64,000 nucleotides of DNA from Bacteroidetes bacterium UBA1935 (GTDB taxonomy: Bacteria > Bacteroidota > Bacteroidia > Chitinophagales > Chitinophagaceae), in assembly GCA_002337045.1 (NCBI GenBank), contig DDFF01000007.1:1-64000 (forward strand), read 5' to 3'. The translations under genes and the position numbers were made by a program. Positions 9,029-17,713 of this stretch are shown in pieces. Position 1 is the stretch's first letter. Every line of letters begins with the position of its first letter. The notes under the pieces were generated by a model. It was not told the DNA's origin. It made no database searches and saw nothing but the letters and a program-made list of their open reading frames with translations.

Positions 9029-10582
9029 GTGAGCGACAAGAAGATTGTTACAGATTCAGGTATTGAAATAAAACAAGTGTATTGCGAACCGGTTGCAATG
9101 ACCGAACAACCAGGTGAATTTCCCTTTACCCGTGGCGTACACGCTGCCATGTATCGCGACAGGCTCTGGACGATGCGCCAATACGCGGGTTTCAGTACTG
9201 CTGAAGAATCGAACAAACGCTACCACTACCTGCTTAGCCAGGGTGTGATGGGGCTTTCTGTCGCTTTCGACCTGCCAACACAAATAGGCTACGACTCTGA
9301 CCATGTCATGAGTGAGGGCGAAGTAGGTAAAGTAGGTGTTGCCATCGACTCGCTTGAAGACATGGAGATACTATTTAAAGGCATCAACCTGCAAGATGTT
9401 TCGACCTCTATGACAATCAATGCTACAGGCTTTATCCTGCTGTCATTGTACATAGCACTTGCCAAGAAACAAGGTGCCGATGTCAGAAAAATATCAGGTA
9501 CTATCCAGAATGACATACTGAAAGAATACGCGGCTCGCGGTACTTATATATATCCTCCAGCACCATCCATGCGTATCATCACAGATATATTTGAATACTG
9601 CAGTAAGGAAGTACCCAAATGGAATACTATCTCCATTTCTGGCTACCACATTCGCGAAGCAGGCTCTACTGCTGTACAGGAATTAGCATTTACACTTGCG
9701 AATGGTAAAGCATATTTACAAGCAGCTATTGAGAAAGGGCTTGACATCAATGTATTTGCACAACGCCTTTCTTTCTTCTTCAATGCACACAACAATATAT
9801 TTGAAGAAGTAGCCAAGTTCCGTGCTGCACGCCGCATGTGGGCTAAGATTACTAAAGACCTCGGCGCTACAGACCCTAAAGCTCAAATGCTGCGCTTCCA
9901 TACGCAAACAGGTGGCAGCACACTCACGGCACAGCAACCACAAAACAATATAGTACGTGTGGGCCTACAAGCGTTGAGCGCTGTGCTGGGTGGCACTCAG
10001 TCCCTGCATACAAATGGCTATGACGAAGCACTGTCGCTGCCAACAGAAGCGGCTGCTACTATCGCGCTGCGTACACAACAAATCATTGCATTTGAAAGTG
10101 GTGCTACTGATACGGTTGACCCATTGGCAGGTTCTTACTATGTAGAGCAACTGACTAACGAAGTAGAAGCCGCAGCATGGAAGTTGATAGACAAGATAGA
10201 TGCCATGGGTGGTGCTGTAAAAGCTATTGAACAAGGCTTTATACAGGAAGAAATAGCACGTAGCGCATACAAATACAACAGCGCCATAGAAACGGGCGAA
10301 AAGATAATTGTTGGTGTAAACAAATTCACTTCAAAAGAAACAAACGATACACCACTGCTGAAGATAGATGATTCTATCCGCGTAGTACAAAGTGAAAAGC
10401 TGAAAGCACTACGTGCAAAACGTGATAATGCAAAAGCAGATGCCTGCCTTGCAGCTATCCGCGAAAAAGCTTTAGGTACAGACAACCTGATGCCTGCTGT
10501 TATTGAAGCGGTAGAAAACCTGTGTACACTTGGTGAAATCTCTGATACACTGCGCGCAGTGTGGGGAGAATATAAAGGCTAA
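9029..10582 (+). CDS. methylmalonyl-CoA mutase catalytic subunit (no B12 domain)
   Basis: A 517-aa acyl-CoA mutase large subunit that would interconvert methylmalonyl-CoA and succinyl-CoA with adenosylcobalamin. The TIM-barrel core is clear: RLWTMRQYAGF, SVAFDLPTQIGYDSD, GTIQNDILKEY, SISGYHIREAG. Substrate-determining residues match methylmalonyl-CoA mutase: Tyr52 (RQYAGF; Phe in isobutyryl-CoA mutase) and Arg170 (AARGTYIYP; Gln in isobutyryl-CoA mutase). His207 fits the catalytic His. The protein ends without the roughly 130-aa cobalamin-binding domain of full-length mutases, so a separate small B12-binding subunit is needed, and none is in this window. GTG start, chosen because the sequence begins there and no ATG precedes the conserved core. 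The stop overlaps the convergent DUF3810 gene by 4 bp. Confidence 0.88.
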   Translation: MSDKKIVTDSGIEIKQVYCEPVAMTEQPGEFPFTRGVHAAMYRDRLWTMRQYAGFSTAEESNKRYHYLLSQGVMGLSVAFDLPTQIGYDSDHVMSEGEVGKVGVAIDSLEDMEILFKGINLQDVSTSMTINATGFILLSLYIALAKKQGADVRKISGTIQNDILKEYAARGTYIYPPAPSMRIITDIFEYCSKEVPKWNTISISGYHIREAGSTAVQELAFTLANGKAYLQAAIEKGLDINVFAQRLSFFFNAHNNIFEEVAKFRAARRMWAKITKDLGATDPKAQMLRFHTQTGGSTLTAQQPQNNIVRVGLQALSAVLGGTQSLHTNGYDEALSLPTEAAATIALRTQQIIAFESGATDTVDPLAGSYYVEQLTNEVEAAAWKLIDKIDAMGGAVKAIEQGFIQEEIARSAYKYNSAIETGEKIIVGVNKFTSKETNDTPLLKIDDSIRVVQSEKLKALRAKRDNAKADACLAAIREKALGTDNLMPAVIEAVENLCTLGEISDTLRAVWGEYKG

Positions 10583-11685
10583 GGGATATATAGTTTTTCC
10601 GTTTTGCTATTGCGTTGCTGTTCCCACAGCCACGCACTTACTGTTACTTTATCGTAGCTCTCAATGCCATCTTTCTGTCCATTGAGTTTCAGGTATTGGT
10701 CGTACACATCGCCTGTGTATGCACCAATCTTGCTACGGTATTTACGGCGTTGCTCTCTCAATGCCTTTAAGTGTGCAATAGTTGTCGGGTTTAATGATTC
10801 CTTAATTGCATTAGCCGCAATAGTATCACGCATGCGCAATTGCATATGTGTATATAGCCAGATGTTGAAATAAGCGGAATACATAAATGTTGTATCTCGC
10901 GAATTGACAGACAGTGCATAAGCTAATAAGTTAGCATCGTCCTCTGCACCCACACCTGTCTGATGCGCCATTTCATGGCACACGATATAAGGCAACATAA
11001 ATGGCAACTCTCCGGTATTAACTTGCCCTTCTCCAGTAAACGGATTGTAATAACCCTGTACGCCCATGTACTGCATCCAATTACCAAACATAGACGGCTT
11101 GATGTCAAGCCCTTTACCGTTGCGATAACAATCTGTATTAGCTTGGTAATATGTTTTTGCTTTTCTGGTTATGTCATTAAATCTATGGGGCTTGTAATGA
11201 GACGCTGTAGCATTCAGTTGTTGTACCAGAAATTTATCGAACTCAATTATAGAACTATCATTCCACCTGGCAGTATCTATATGCCAATAATTGGCCAACG
11301 GCTCTTTGTAATAGTTACCCCCCCACCCCATCATAAACATAAAGTAGATACCAACCAATGATGCTATGCCTTTTACAAAAGAATACTTCAGCGTATCTGC
11401 ATAATCTTTCAGGTTCAGCAGATAATATACCCACCTGATAACCAGCGCCACCAAGCCAAGCCCCCATAACACATAAATAATATCACCTATACTGAATGGA
11501 ATTTTCCCGAAAAACAGATTTCTCAACAGCTGATAGGGCTGAAATACATAATAATTATACGCATCTGCATGACACGGGCAATCAGCCAGATACCAAATAC
11601 CAATAGCAGATAAAACCGCAACTACAGCTATCTGTATTAGTTTTTGCCTATAGCGCCAATGCCATTTATGATGTGTTTCCTGCAT
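10579..11685 (-). CDS. DUF3810 putative membrane metallopeptidase
   Basis: A 368-aa protein of the DUF3810 type. The N-terminus has three hydrophobic segments (about 17-33, 65-85 and 107-122), then a large extracytoplasmic domain. It carries CHEMAHQTGVGAEDDANLLAY, an HExxH zinc-binding motif with a downstream acidic cluster like that of gluzincin-type peptidases. A peptidase role is therefore likely, but the substrate is unknown. The gene is monocistronic: its 3' end overlaps the mutase stop by 4 bp, and its 5' end faces the adaptor lipoprotein gene. Confidence 0.72.
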   Translation of the reverse strand: MQETHHKWHWRYRQKLIQIAVVAVLSAIGIWYLADCPCHADAYNYYVFQPYQLLRNLFFGKIPFSIGDIIYVLWGLGLVALVIRWVYYLLNLKDYADTLKYSFVKGIASLVGIYFMFMMGWGGNYYKEPLANYWHIDTARWNDSSIIEFDKFLVQQLNATASHYKPHRFNDITRKAKTYYQANTDCYRNGKGLDIKPSMFGNWMQYMGVQGYYNPFTGEGQVNTGELPFMLPYIVCHEMAHQTGVGAEDDANLLAYALSVNSRDTTFMYSAYFNIWLYTHMQLRMRDTIAANAIKESLNPTTIAHLKALREQRRKYRSKIGAYTGDVYDQYLKLNGQKDGIESYDKVTVSAWLWEQQRNSKTEKLYIP

Positions 11686-11705
11686 ATTGCAAGTTCAGTT
11701 ATCGA

Positions 11706-11713
11706 TATATTTG
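11706..11713 (+). promoter_or_regulatory. -7 promoter box TATATTTG upstream of adaptor gene
   Basis: TATATTTG matches TAnnTTTG exactly and lies 22 bp before the ATG at 11736. A possible -33 TTG (11687-11689) sits at a shorter than ideal 16-bp spacing, so only the -7 box is strong. Confidence 0.4.
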
Positions 11714-11735
11714 CTACACAATTTCTGAATAAATA

Positions 11736-12794
11736 ATGAAAGGAACGAGCATGGCATATCAAAAACAGGCAGCGGCTTTATTACTATTAGCTACACTTGC
11801 AGGTGCATGTAGCAGTGGCGAAGACGAAAATGCTGCCAAGAATAAACCTAAGGGATTGAATGCCGAGGCTTATATTGCTACACCACAATCTTTCAGCAGC
11901 GAGTTTGAAGCAAGTGGTTCATTGCTAGCAAATGAAGAAATTGAAATACACCCTGAAATAGCAGGCCGTGTTACAGAAATCAACTTTAAAGAAGGTAGCA
12001 AAGTACATAAAGGACAAACCCTTGTGCAACTATACGATGGTGAGATAAAAGCGCAAGTACAAAAACAACGCTCTCAACTGAAACTGCAACAGAATATACT
12101 GAAACGCCAGGAAGAACTCTTGAAAATTGGTGGCATCAGCAAGCAGGACTATGAAACTACCGAAGCACAGATTGCATCTATTAACGCAGACATAGCTTAT
12201 GCAGATGCACAATTGAGGGCAACACGTATTGTAGCACCTTTTGATGGCACAATAGGCATTCGCTCTATCAGTGTTGGTGCAGTGGTATCTCCTACTACCG
12301 TAATATCTACCCTGCAGCAGACACATCAACTGAAAATGGATTTCAATATACCTGAGCAATATCTGAAATCTGTTGCTGTCGGTAATACTGTTTATTTCTC
12401 TGTAGCAGGCAGAATGGATACTTTGACTGGTAAAATAGCTGCAATAGACGCAGGCGCAGAAGCGGGCACTCGTACCGTGAAAGTGCGTGCTACGGTAGCT
12501 AATACCGATGGCAAATTGACCGCAGGCGCTTATGCTAACATAAAACTGCAGCTGAATAGCGAAAACAATGCTATACTCATCCCATCTCAGGCCATTATAC
12601 CTACAACCAAAGACAAGAAAGTAGCCCGTATAAAAGATGGCAAAATTGAGCTTACAGTTGTAAAACTGGGCCAACGCACCAGCGATAAAGTAGAGATACT
12701 TCAAGGTCTGTCTGCCGGCGACACCATCATCCTGACAGGGCTGATGCAAGCCAAGCAGGGTATGGATGTGAAAGTTAGCAAGCTGCGTAGCTGA
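11736..12794 (+). CDS. RND efflux periplasmic adaptor lipoprotein (HlyD/MFP family)
   Basis: A 352-aa membrane fusion protein that would bridge an inner-membrane RND pump and an outer-membrane channel. It has a lipoprotein signal with lipobox LAGAC, so it is anchored by lipid. Next come the barrel-sandwich half-motif (EIEIHPEIAGRVTEINFKEGSKVHKGQ), a coiled-coil hairpin (about 100-150), the second half-motif (RIVAPFDGTIGIRSISVGAVV), a beta-barrel domain and a membrane-proximal domain. No pump or channel gene follows: the next gene is ispH, with its own -7 box, so this is an orphan adaptor here. A second ATG at 11751 is an alternative start. Confidence 0.85.
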   Translation: MKGTSMAYQKQAAALLLLATLAGACSSGEDENAAKNKPKGLNAEAYIATPQSFSSEFEASGSLLANEEIEIHPEIAGRVTEINFKEGSKVHKGQTLVQLYDGEIKAQVQKQRSQLKLQQNILKRQEELLKIGGISKQDYETTEAQIASINADIAYADAQLRATRIVAPFDGTIGIRSISVGAVVSPTTVISTLQQTHQLKMDFNIPEQYLKSVAVGNTVYFSVAGRMDTLTGKIAAIDAGAEAGTRTVKVRATVANTDGKLTAGAYANIKLQLNSENNAILIPSQAIIPTTKDKKVARIKDGKIELTVVKLGQRTSDKVEILQGLSAGDTIILTGLMQAKQGMDVKVSKLRS

Positions 12795-12834
12795 TAGTAC
12801 TTACACATTATATATTTAATAACAGCCTAAAGCG

Positions 12835-12842
12835 TAACTTTG
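12835..12842 (+). promoter_or_regulatory. -7 promoter box TAACTTTG upstream of ispH
   Basis: TAACTTTG is an exact TAnnTTTG match, 7 bp before the ispH ATG at 12850, which implies a very short 5' leader. No TTTG is seen at the -33 spacing. Confidence 0.4.
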
Positions 12843-12849
12843 CACCGCA

Positions 12850-14076
12850 ATGAAATCGTTCGACGTTCCGGTACACTACCGCAGTACACTGGTTACTGCC
12901 ATCAAACAAAAGCGCAAAGCTGCTGACAAGATGAAAAAGGACTTCAGCCCTACAATTTTAGAGGCTGGGGCGTTGCATATTGTATTGGCAAGGCATTTTG
13001 GTTTTTGCTATGGTGTAGAAAATGCTATCGAGATAGCATTTCGTGCTGTTACTGAGAATCCGGGCAAAAGAGTTTTCCTGCTCAGTGAAATGATACACAA
13101 CCCGGGTGTGAATGCAGACCTGCAGAATCTTGGGGTGAAATTCATCATGGATACCAAAGGCAATATGCTGATGGCTTGGGACGAACTGACATCAGACGAT
13201 ATTGTTATAATCCCAGCATTCGGCACCACGCTGGAACTGGAGAAAACACTCCGCGATAAAGGTATTGAACCAAGCAGATACGAAACCACTTGTCCGTTTG
13301 TAGAAAAAGTATGGAACCGTGCAGAGAAGATTGGTAAAGATGGCTATACCATTATAGTACACGGTAAGCCTAACCACGAAGAAACACGTGCGACGTTTTC
13401 ACATAGTCAGGCAAATACACATACCGTTGTAGTAAAGGATATGGAGCAGACGGAACGTCTTGCTAAATACATAACAGGCGAATTACCTGCTGAGCAGTTT
13501 TATACAGATTTTAAAGGTCAATACTCTGAGGGATTTGATGTAACCAACGACCTGCAACGTATAGGCGTTGTAAACCAGACAACCATGCTTGCCAGCGAAA
13601 CGCAAGGCATTGCAGACTATCTGAGACAGGTTATGATAGACCACTACAAGCCGACTACAGAGACCATCAGCAATTATGTTGCAGATACCCGTGATACCCT
13701 TTGCTATGCCACAAACGACAACCAGAGTGCCGTACAAGGCATGTTGGATAAAGATGCAGACCTGGCCATTGTAATAGGTGGATATAACAGTTCTAACACA
13801 TCTCACCTGGTAGAGCTTTGCGAACTGAAATTGCCGACGTTCTTCATTAAAGACGAGCATTGTCTGATATCTGATACACTCATCAAACACTTCGACCTGC
13901 ATACTCATACAGAGGTTGAAACAAATAACTACCTGCCAAACAAATCGCCGCTGCGTATTATGATTACATCTGGTGCTTCTTGCCCCGATGCTTTGGTAGA
14001 GCGTGTAATGGAGCGATTGGCGGAATTGACAAGTAACAGTGAGGCATTAGCTACTGTTGCTGCCACTTGGGCTTAA
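12850..14076 (+). CDS. ispH: 4-hydroxy-3-methylbut-2-enyl diphosphate reductase
   Basis: The last enzyme of the MEP isoprenoid pathway, an Fe-S protein that reduces HMBPP to IPP and DMAPP in the cytoplasm. The three cluster-binding cysteines are in HFGFCYGVENA, TTCPFVEKVWNR and GASCPDALVERV. At 408 aa it is longer than the roughly 310-aa E. coli enzyme; the N-terminal extension (MKSFDVPVHYRS) and central insert are typical of Bacteroidota IspH, which supports this start. It has its own -7 promoter box and is followed by a near-perfect bidirectional terminator before the convergent pyruvate carboxylase gene. IspD of the same pathway is encoded at 43887-44564, unlinked. Confidence 0.95.
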   Translation: MKSFDVPVHYRSTLVTAIKQKRKAADKMKKDFSPTILEAGALHIVLARHFGFCYGVENAIEIAFRAVTENPGKRVFLLSEMIHNPGVNADLQNLGVKFIMDTKGNMLMAWDELTSDDIVIIPAFGTTLELEKTLRDKGIEPSRYETTCPFVEKVWNRAEKIGKDGYTIIVHGKPNHEETRATFSHSQANTHTVVVKDMEQTERLAKYITGELPAEQFYTDFKGQYSEGFDVTNDLQRIGVVNQTTMLASETQGIADYLRQVMIDHYKPTTETISNYVADTRDTLCYATNDNQSAVQGMLDKDADLAIVIGGYNSSNTSHLVELCELKLPTFFIKDEHCLISDTLIKHFDLHTHTEVETNNYLPNKSPLRIMITSGASCPDALVERVMERLAELTSNSEALATVAATWA

Positions 14077-14096
14077 TTATAAAAGATTAAACATAA

Positions 14097-14128
14097 GAAA
14101 AGATGCCAACTCACATTGGCATCTTTTC
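14097..14128. terminator. bidirectional terminator between ispH and pyc
   Basis: Perfect 13-bp inverted arms (14097-14109 and 14116-14128, GAAAAGATGCCAA and its complement) flank the 6-base loop CTCACA. A T-rich stretch follows on both strands. It sits between the stop codons of two convergent genes and should serve both. Confidence 0.85.
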
Positions 14129-14142
14129 TTTTATCAGGTATA

Positions 14143-17100
14143 TTAAGCAATTATCAGCACCAGATCACCTGTATTCACAAGCGTGCTTGATAGCAAGTCA
14201 ATACTGGTTATAGTAGCATCATGTGGAGCAGTTACGACTGTCTCCATCTTCATGGCTTCTATTACAAACAGTGGTTGGTTTTTCTTTACCTTATCGCCTT
14301 TGTTCACCAACAATTTAGAAAGCATACCTTGTAGCGGCGCGCCTATCTGGTTGGCATCTGCTTTGTCTGCTTTGCGGTTTTCAACCTTTTGCACTTTTAC
14401 AGACTTATCCAACACATCCACATTGCGCGTCTGCCCGTTTAGTTTGAAGAATACGGTACGATGCCCTTTATCATCAACAGGGCCAATGCTCAGCAGGCGT
14501 ATCAGCAATGTCTTTCCTTTGGCTATCTCTATGGTTGTATCCTGCCCCATTTCCATACCGTAAAAGAATATGGACGTAGGTACTGCAGACACATCGCCAT
14601 ACTCCTGCCAAAAGGCAAAACCTTCTTCAAATACCTTCGGATAGAATTTGTAAGAAAGGAAATCCGTCATCGTCAGGTCTTTGCTGAATTTCTCTTTGAA
14701 AGCTTCGATCTCTTTATCAAAATCAACAGGTAGCAGGTGTTTGTTTGGCCTATCGGTAAATGGAGTCTTATCTTTCAGTACGATCTTTTGCAAGTCTTTT
14801 GGCAAGCCTCCTTCAGGCTGTCCTATCTCGCCCATAAAGAACTGCTGTACAGATTCTGGGAACGAAATATTCTCACCATTAGCATACACATCTTCGCGCG
14901 TCAGGTTGTTAGCAACCATAAATTGTGCCATGTCGCCCACTACTTTAGAGCTTGGTGTTACCTTCACTATATCACCAAACATATCATTCACCGTAGCATA
15001 CATGTCTTTTATCTGTTCAAACTTATCACCAAGCCCTAATGCTATGGCTTGTGGTTTCAGGTTTGAGTACTGTCCGCCAGGTATCTCGTGTTGGAATACA
15101 TCCGCAGCGCTTGCTTTCAAACCTGATTCAAACGGATAGTAGTATTCACGTACAGCACCCCAATAATCAGAATACCTGTTAAGCGATTTTATATCGTACT
15201 CGTTTTCGCGTTCGTGGAATTTCATCATCTCCACAATCGCGTTGAAGTTTGGCTGAGATGTAAGGCCCGACAAAGAACCCAATGCACAGTCTACCGCATC
15301 TACACCTGCATCAATCGCCATCATGTAGGTTGCAGGTTGCAGAGAAGAGGTATCGTGCGTATGCAGGTGGATAGGAATATTAACCGTACTCTTCAATGCA
15401 GTTATCAATTCCTTAGCAGCGTACGGTTTCAACAAGCCGCTCATATCCTTAATAGCAAGTATATGCGCACCTGCATTCTCTAAATCTTTAGCTATACGCA
15501 GATAATAATCGAGCGTGTATTTCGTGCGCTTCACATCCAGTATATCGCCCGTATAGCAAAGCGATGCTTCTGCAAGACCACCTGTACGCTTGCGCACCAT
15601 ATCTATTACAGGCACTACATTTTCCATCCAGTTCAGCGAATCGAAAATGCGGAATATATCTACACCCGTCTCCCAAGATTTCTCTACAAACTTCTCAATC
15701 AGGTTATCGGGATACGCAGCATAACCAACGCCGTTAGCACCACGTATCAGCATTTGCAGCAAGATATTCGGTATTGCTTTACGCAGGTCTGCAAGGCGCT
15801 TCCACGGATCTTCTTTCAGAAAACGGATACAAACGTCGAATGTTGCACCACCCCATACTTCCATACTGAAAGTATTCGGATGATTCATGGCAAAACTCTT
15901 CGCCACTTTCATCATATCGTAGGTACGCATACGCGTTGCAAGTAGCGATTGGTGTGCATCGCGGAAGGTAGTATCTGTATAGTGTATCTGCTTTTCGTTC
16001 TTCAGCCATTGCGCAAATGCATCGGGTCCTAGTTCTGTCAGCAGGTCTTTTGTTCCTTTAGGATATGCTTGCAGGCTGTCAAATGCAGGCACTACAGGCT
16101 TTTCAAATTTGCGACCGTCGTGTTTCACTTGCACATCACTGTTGCCATTCACCGTCACCTCGCCCAAAAATTTCAGCATCTTTGTACCCCTGTCCTGGCG
16201 CTGTGGCATATTAAACAACTCCGGATGCTCTTGGATAAAATTTACTGTTGCCTTGCCTTCAATAAAGTCTTTGTTCGTTATCAGATTTTCGAGGAATGGA
16301 ATATTATTCTTCACACCACGAATACGGAACTCCCTCAATGCACGGTGCATCTTCTGTGCTGCATCCTGCTGCGTGTTACCCCAAGTGCTCACTTTCACCA
16401 GCATACTGTCAAAAAATGGACTAATCTTCATACCCGGGTATGAACTACCTTCATCCAGACGCACACCAAAACCTGTTGCATTGCGATAGGTAAGCAGCGT
16501 ACCATAGTCAGGCTTAAAATCACTTGCAGGGTCTTCTGTTGTTATGCGGCACTGTATAGCCACACCATTCTTTGGTATAGCCTGCTGGTTACCCAGTCCT
16601 ATTTCTTTATCAGACAGTTTGTAGCCATCTGCGATAAACAGCTGTGTTTTTATCAGGTCAACACCTGTTATCATCTCTGTAACAGTATGCTCTACCTGTA
16701 TACGCGGGTTCACTTCTATAAAGTAGATATTCTCCGCAGCATCCACCAGAAACTCTACCGTACCAAGATTATTATAATTAACCGCCTCTGCAATCTTAAC
16801 AGCATAGCCATACAGCTTATTCAAGGCCGCTTGACTGAGCGTTGTTGACGGTGCTACCTCTACCACTTTCTGAAAACGGCGCTGCACAGAGCAGTCCCTT
16901 TCGTAGAGGTGTACAATATTACCGTGCCTGTCGGCTGCTATCTGTATTTCTATGTGCTTAGGATTCTCTACAAATTTTTCCAGAAACACTGTATCATCAC
17001 CAAATGCATTTTTCGCCTCACTCCTTGCCTCATGAAATGCTTTCTTCAATTGTTCATCATCCCTTACTACACGCATCCCACGTCCACCACCACCTGCTGC

Positions 17101-17583
17101 AGCCTTCAACATCAGCGGATAGCCAATGCGTTGTGCTTCTTTCAATGCAGTAGCCTCATCGACCAACGCATCTATATTGCTTTCTATAAGCGGGATACCT
17201 GCTTTCAGTGCTACCTCTTTAGCCGTTACCTTATCGCCCAGCGCTGCCATAGCTTCCGGAGAAGGGCCAACAAACACAACACCATGCTCTGCACACTTTG
17301 CTGCAAAGTTTGCATTCTCTGACAGGAAGCCATAACCGGGATGTATGGCATCGGCACCACATTCCTTAGCCACTCTGATAATTTCATTGATATTCAGGTA
17401 AGGCTTCAAAGGGTCGTTATCCTCACCTATCTGATAAGCCTCGTCGGCCTTGTATCGGTGCAGCGAATAACGGTCTTCGTAAGTGTAAATAGCAACTGTC
17501 TGGATGTTCAGTTCTGATGCAGCACGGCAGATGCGTATAGCTATCTCGCCCCTGTTGGCAATGAGTAATTTTTTGATGTTCAT
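14143..17583 (-). CDS. pyc: pyruvate carboxylase
   Basis: A single-chain, 1146-aa biotin enzyme that makes oxaloacetate from pyruvate, bicarbonate and ATP and refills the TCA cycle. Domains in order are biotin carboxylase (ANRGEIAIR at the N-terminus, ATP-grasp loop AAAGGGGRGMRV, EVNPRIQVEHTVTE), carboxyltransferase (TDTTFRDAHQSLLATRMRT, metal and pyruvate site), the tetramerisation/allosteric linker, and a biotin carrier domain with the biotinylated Lys in EAMKMET near the C-terminus. I place the start at ATG 17583 (MNIKKLLIANRGEIA); an in-frame Met six codons upstream is less likely. It is monocistronic with its own promoter and terminator. Confidence 0.96.
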   Translation of the reverse strand: MNIKKLLIANRGEIAIRICRAASELNIQTVAIYTYEDRYSLHRYKADEAYQIGEDNDPLKPYLNINEIIRVAKECGADAIHPGYGFLSENANFAAKCAEHGVVFVGPSPEAMAALGDKVTAKEVALKAGIPLIESNIDALVDEATALKEAQRIGYPLMLKAAAGGGGRGMRVVRDDEQLKKAFHEARSEAKNAFGDDTVFLEKFVENPKHIEIQIAADRHGNIVHLYERDCSVQRRFQKVVEVAPSTTLSQAALNKLYGYAVKIAEAVNYNNLGTVEFLVDAAENIYFIEVNPRIQVEHTVTEMITGVDLIKTQLFIADGYKLSDKEIGLGNQQAIPKNGVAIQCRITTEDPASDFKPDYGTLLTYRNATGFGVRLDEGSSYPGMKISPFFDSMLVKVSTWGNTQQDAAQKMHRALREFRIRGVKNNIPFLENLITNKDFIEGKATVNFIQEHPELFNMPQRQDRGTKMLKFLGEVTVNGNSDVQVKHDGRKFEKPVVPAFDSLQAYPKGTKDLLTELGPDAFAQWLKNEKQIHYTDTTFRDAHQSLLATRMRTYDMMKVAKSFAMNHPNTFSMEVWGGATFDVCIRFLKEDPWKRLADLRKAIPNILLQMLIRGANGVGYAAYPDNLIEKFVEKSWETGVDIFRIFDSLNWMENVVPVIDMVRKRTGGLAEASLCYTGDILDVKRTKYTLDYYLRIAKDLENAGAHILAIKDMSGLLKPYAAKELITALKSTVNIPIHLHTHDTSSLQPATYMMAIDAGVDAVDCALGSLSGLTSQPNFNAIVEMMKFHERENEYDIKSLNRYSDYWGAVREYYYPFESGLKASAADVFQHEIPGGQYSNLKPQAIALGLGDKFEQIKDMYATVNDMFGDIVKVTPSSKVVGDMAQFMVANNLTREDVYANGENISFPESVQQFFMGEIGQPEGGLPKDLQKIVLKDKTPFTDRPNKHLLPVDFDKEIEAFKEKFSKDLTMTDFLSYKFYPKVFEEGFAFWQEYGDVSAVPTSIFFYGMEMGQDTTIEIAKGKTLLIRLLSIGPVDDKGHRTVFFKLNGQTRNVDVLDKSVKVQKVENRKADKADANQIGAPLQGMLSKLLVNKGDKVKKNQPLFVIEAMKMETVVTAPHDATITSIDLLSSTLVNTGDLVLIIA

Positions 17584-17615
17584 TTTTCCGGAAAAAAGCA
17601 ATTGCTATTTCATAG

Positions 17616-17647
17616 CAAAACTAATGCCATAAAAACAAAAGCACCAA
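17616..17647 (-). promoter_or_regulatory. promoter of pyruvate carboxylase
   Basis: On the minus strand, TTG (17647-17645) precedes TAGTTTTG (17623-17616) by 21 bases. The -7 box is an exact TAnnTTTG match about 33 bp before the chosen ATG. The -33 element falls inside the terminator stem of the upstream peptidase gene. Confidence 0.45.
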
Positions 17648-17663
17648 CCTGAGGTTGGTGCTT
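17639..17663 (-). terminator. terminator of M13 peptidase gene
   Basis: Inverted arms AAGCACCAACCT and its complement enclose a single central base; the real loop must open a few base pairs. On the minus strand the stem is followed by TTTTGTTTTT. It lies 50-75 bp after the M13 peptidase stop codon. Confidence 0.8.
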
Positions 17664-17713
17664 AACTAATTATTTTCAAAAAGATGTTTTTTTAGCACAA
17701 TCGTACCTGTGTT

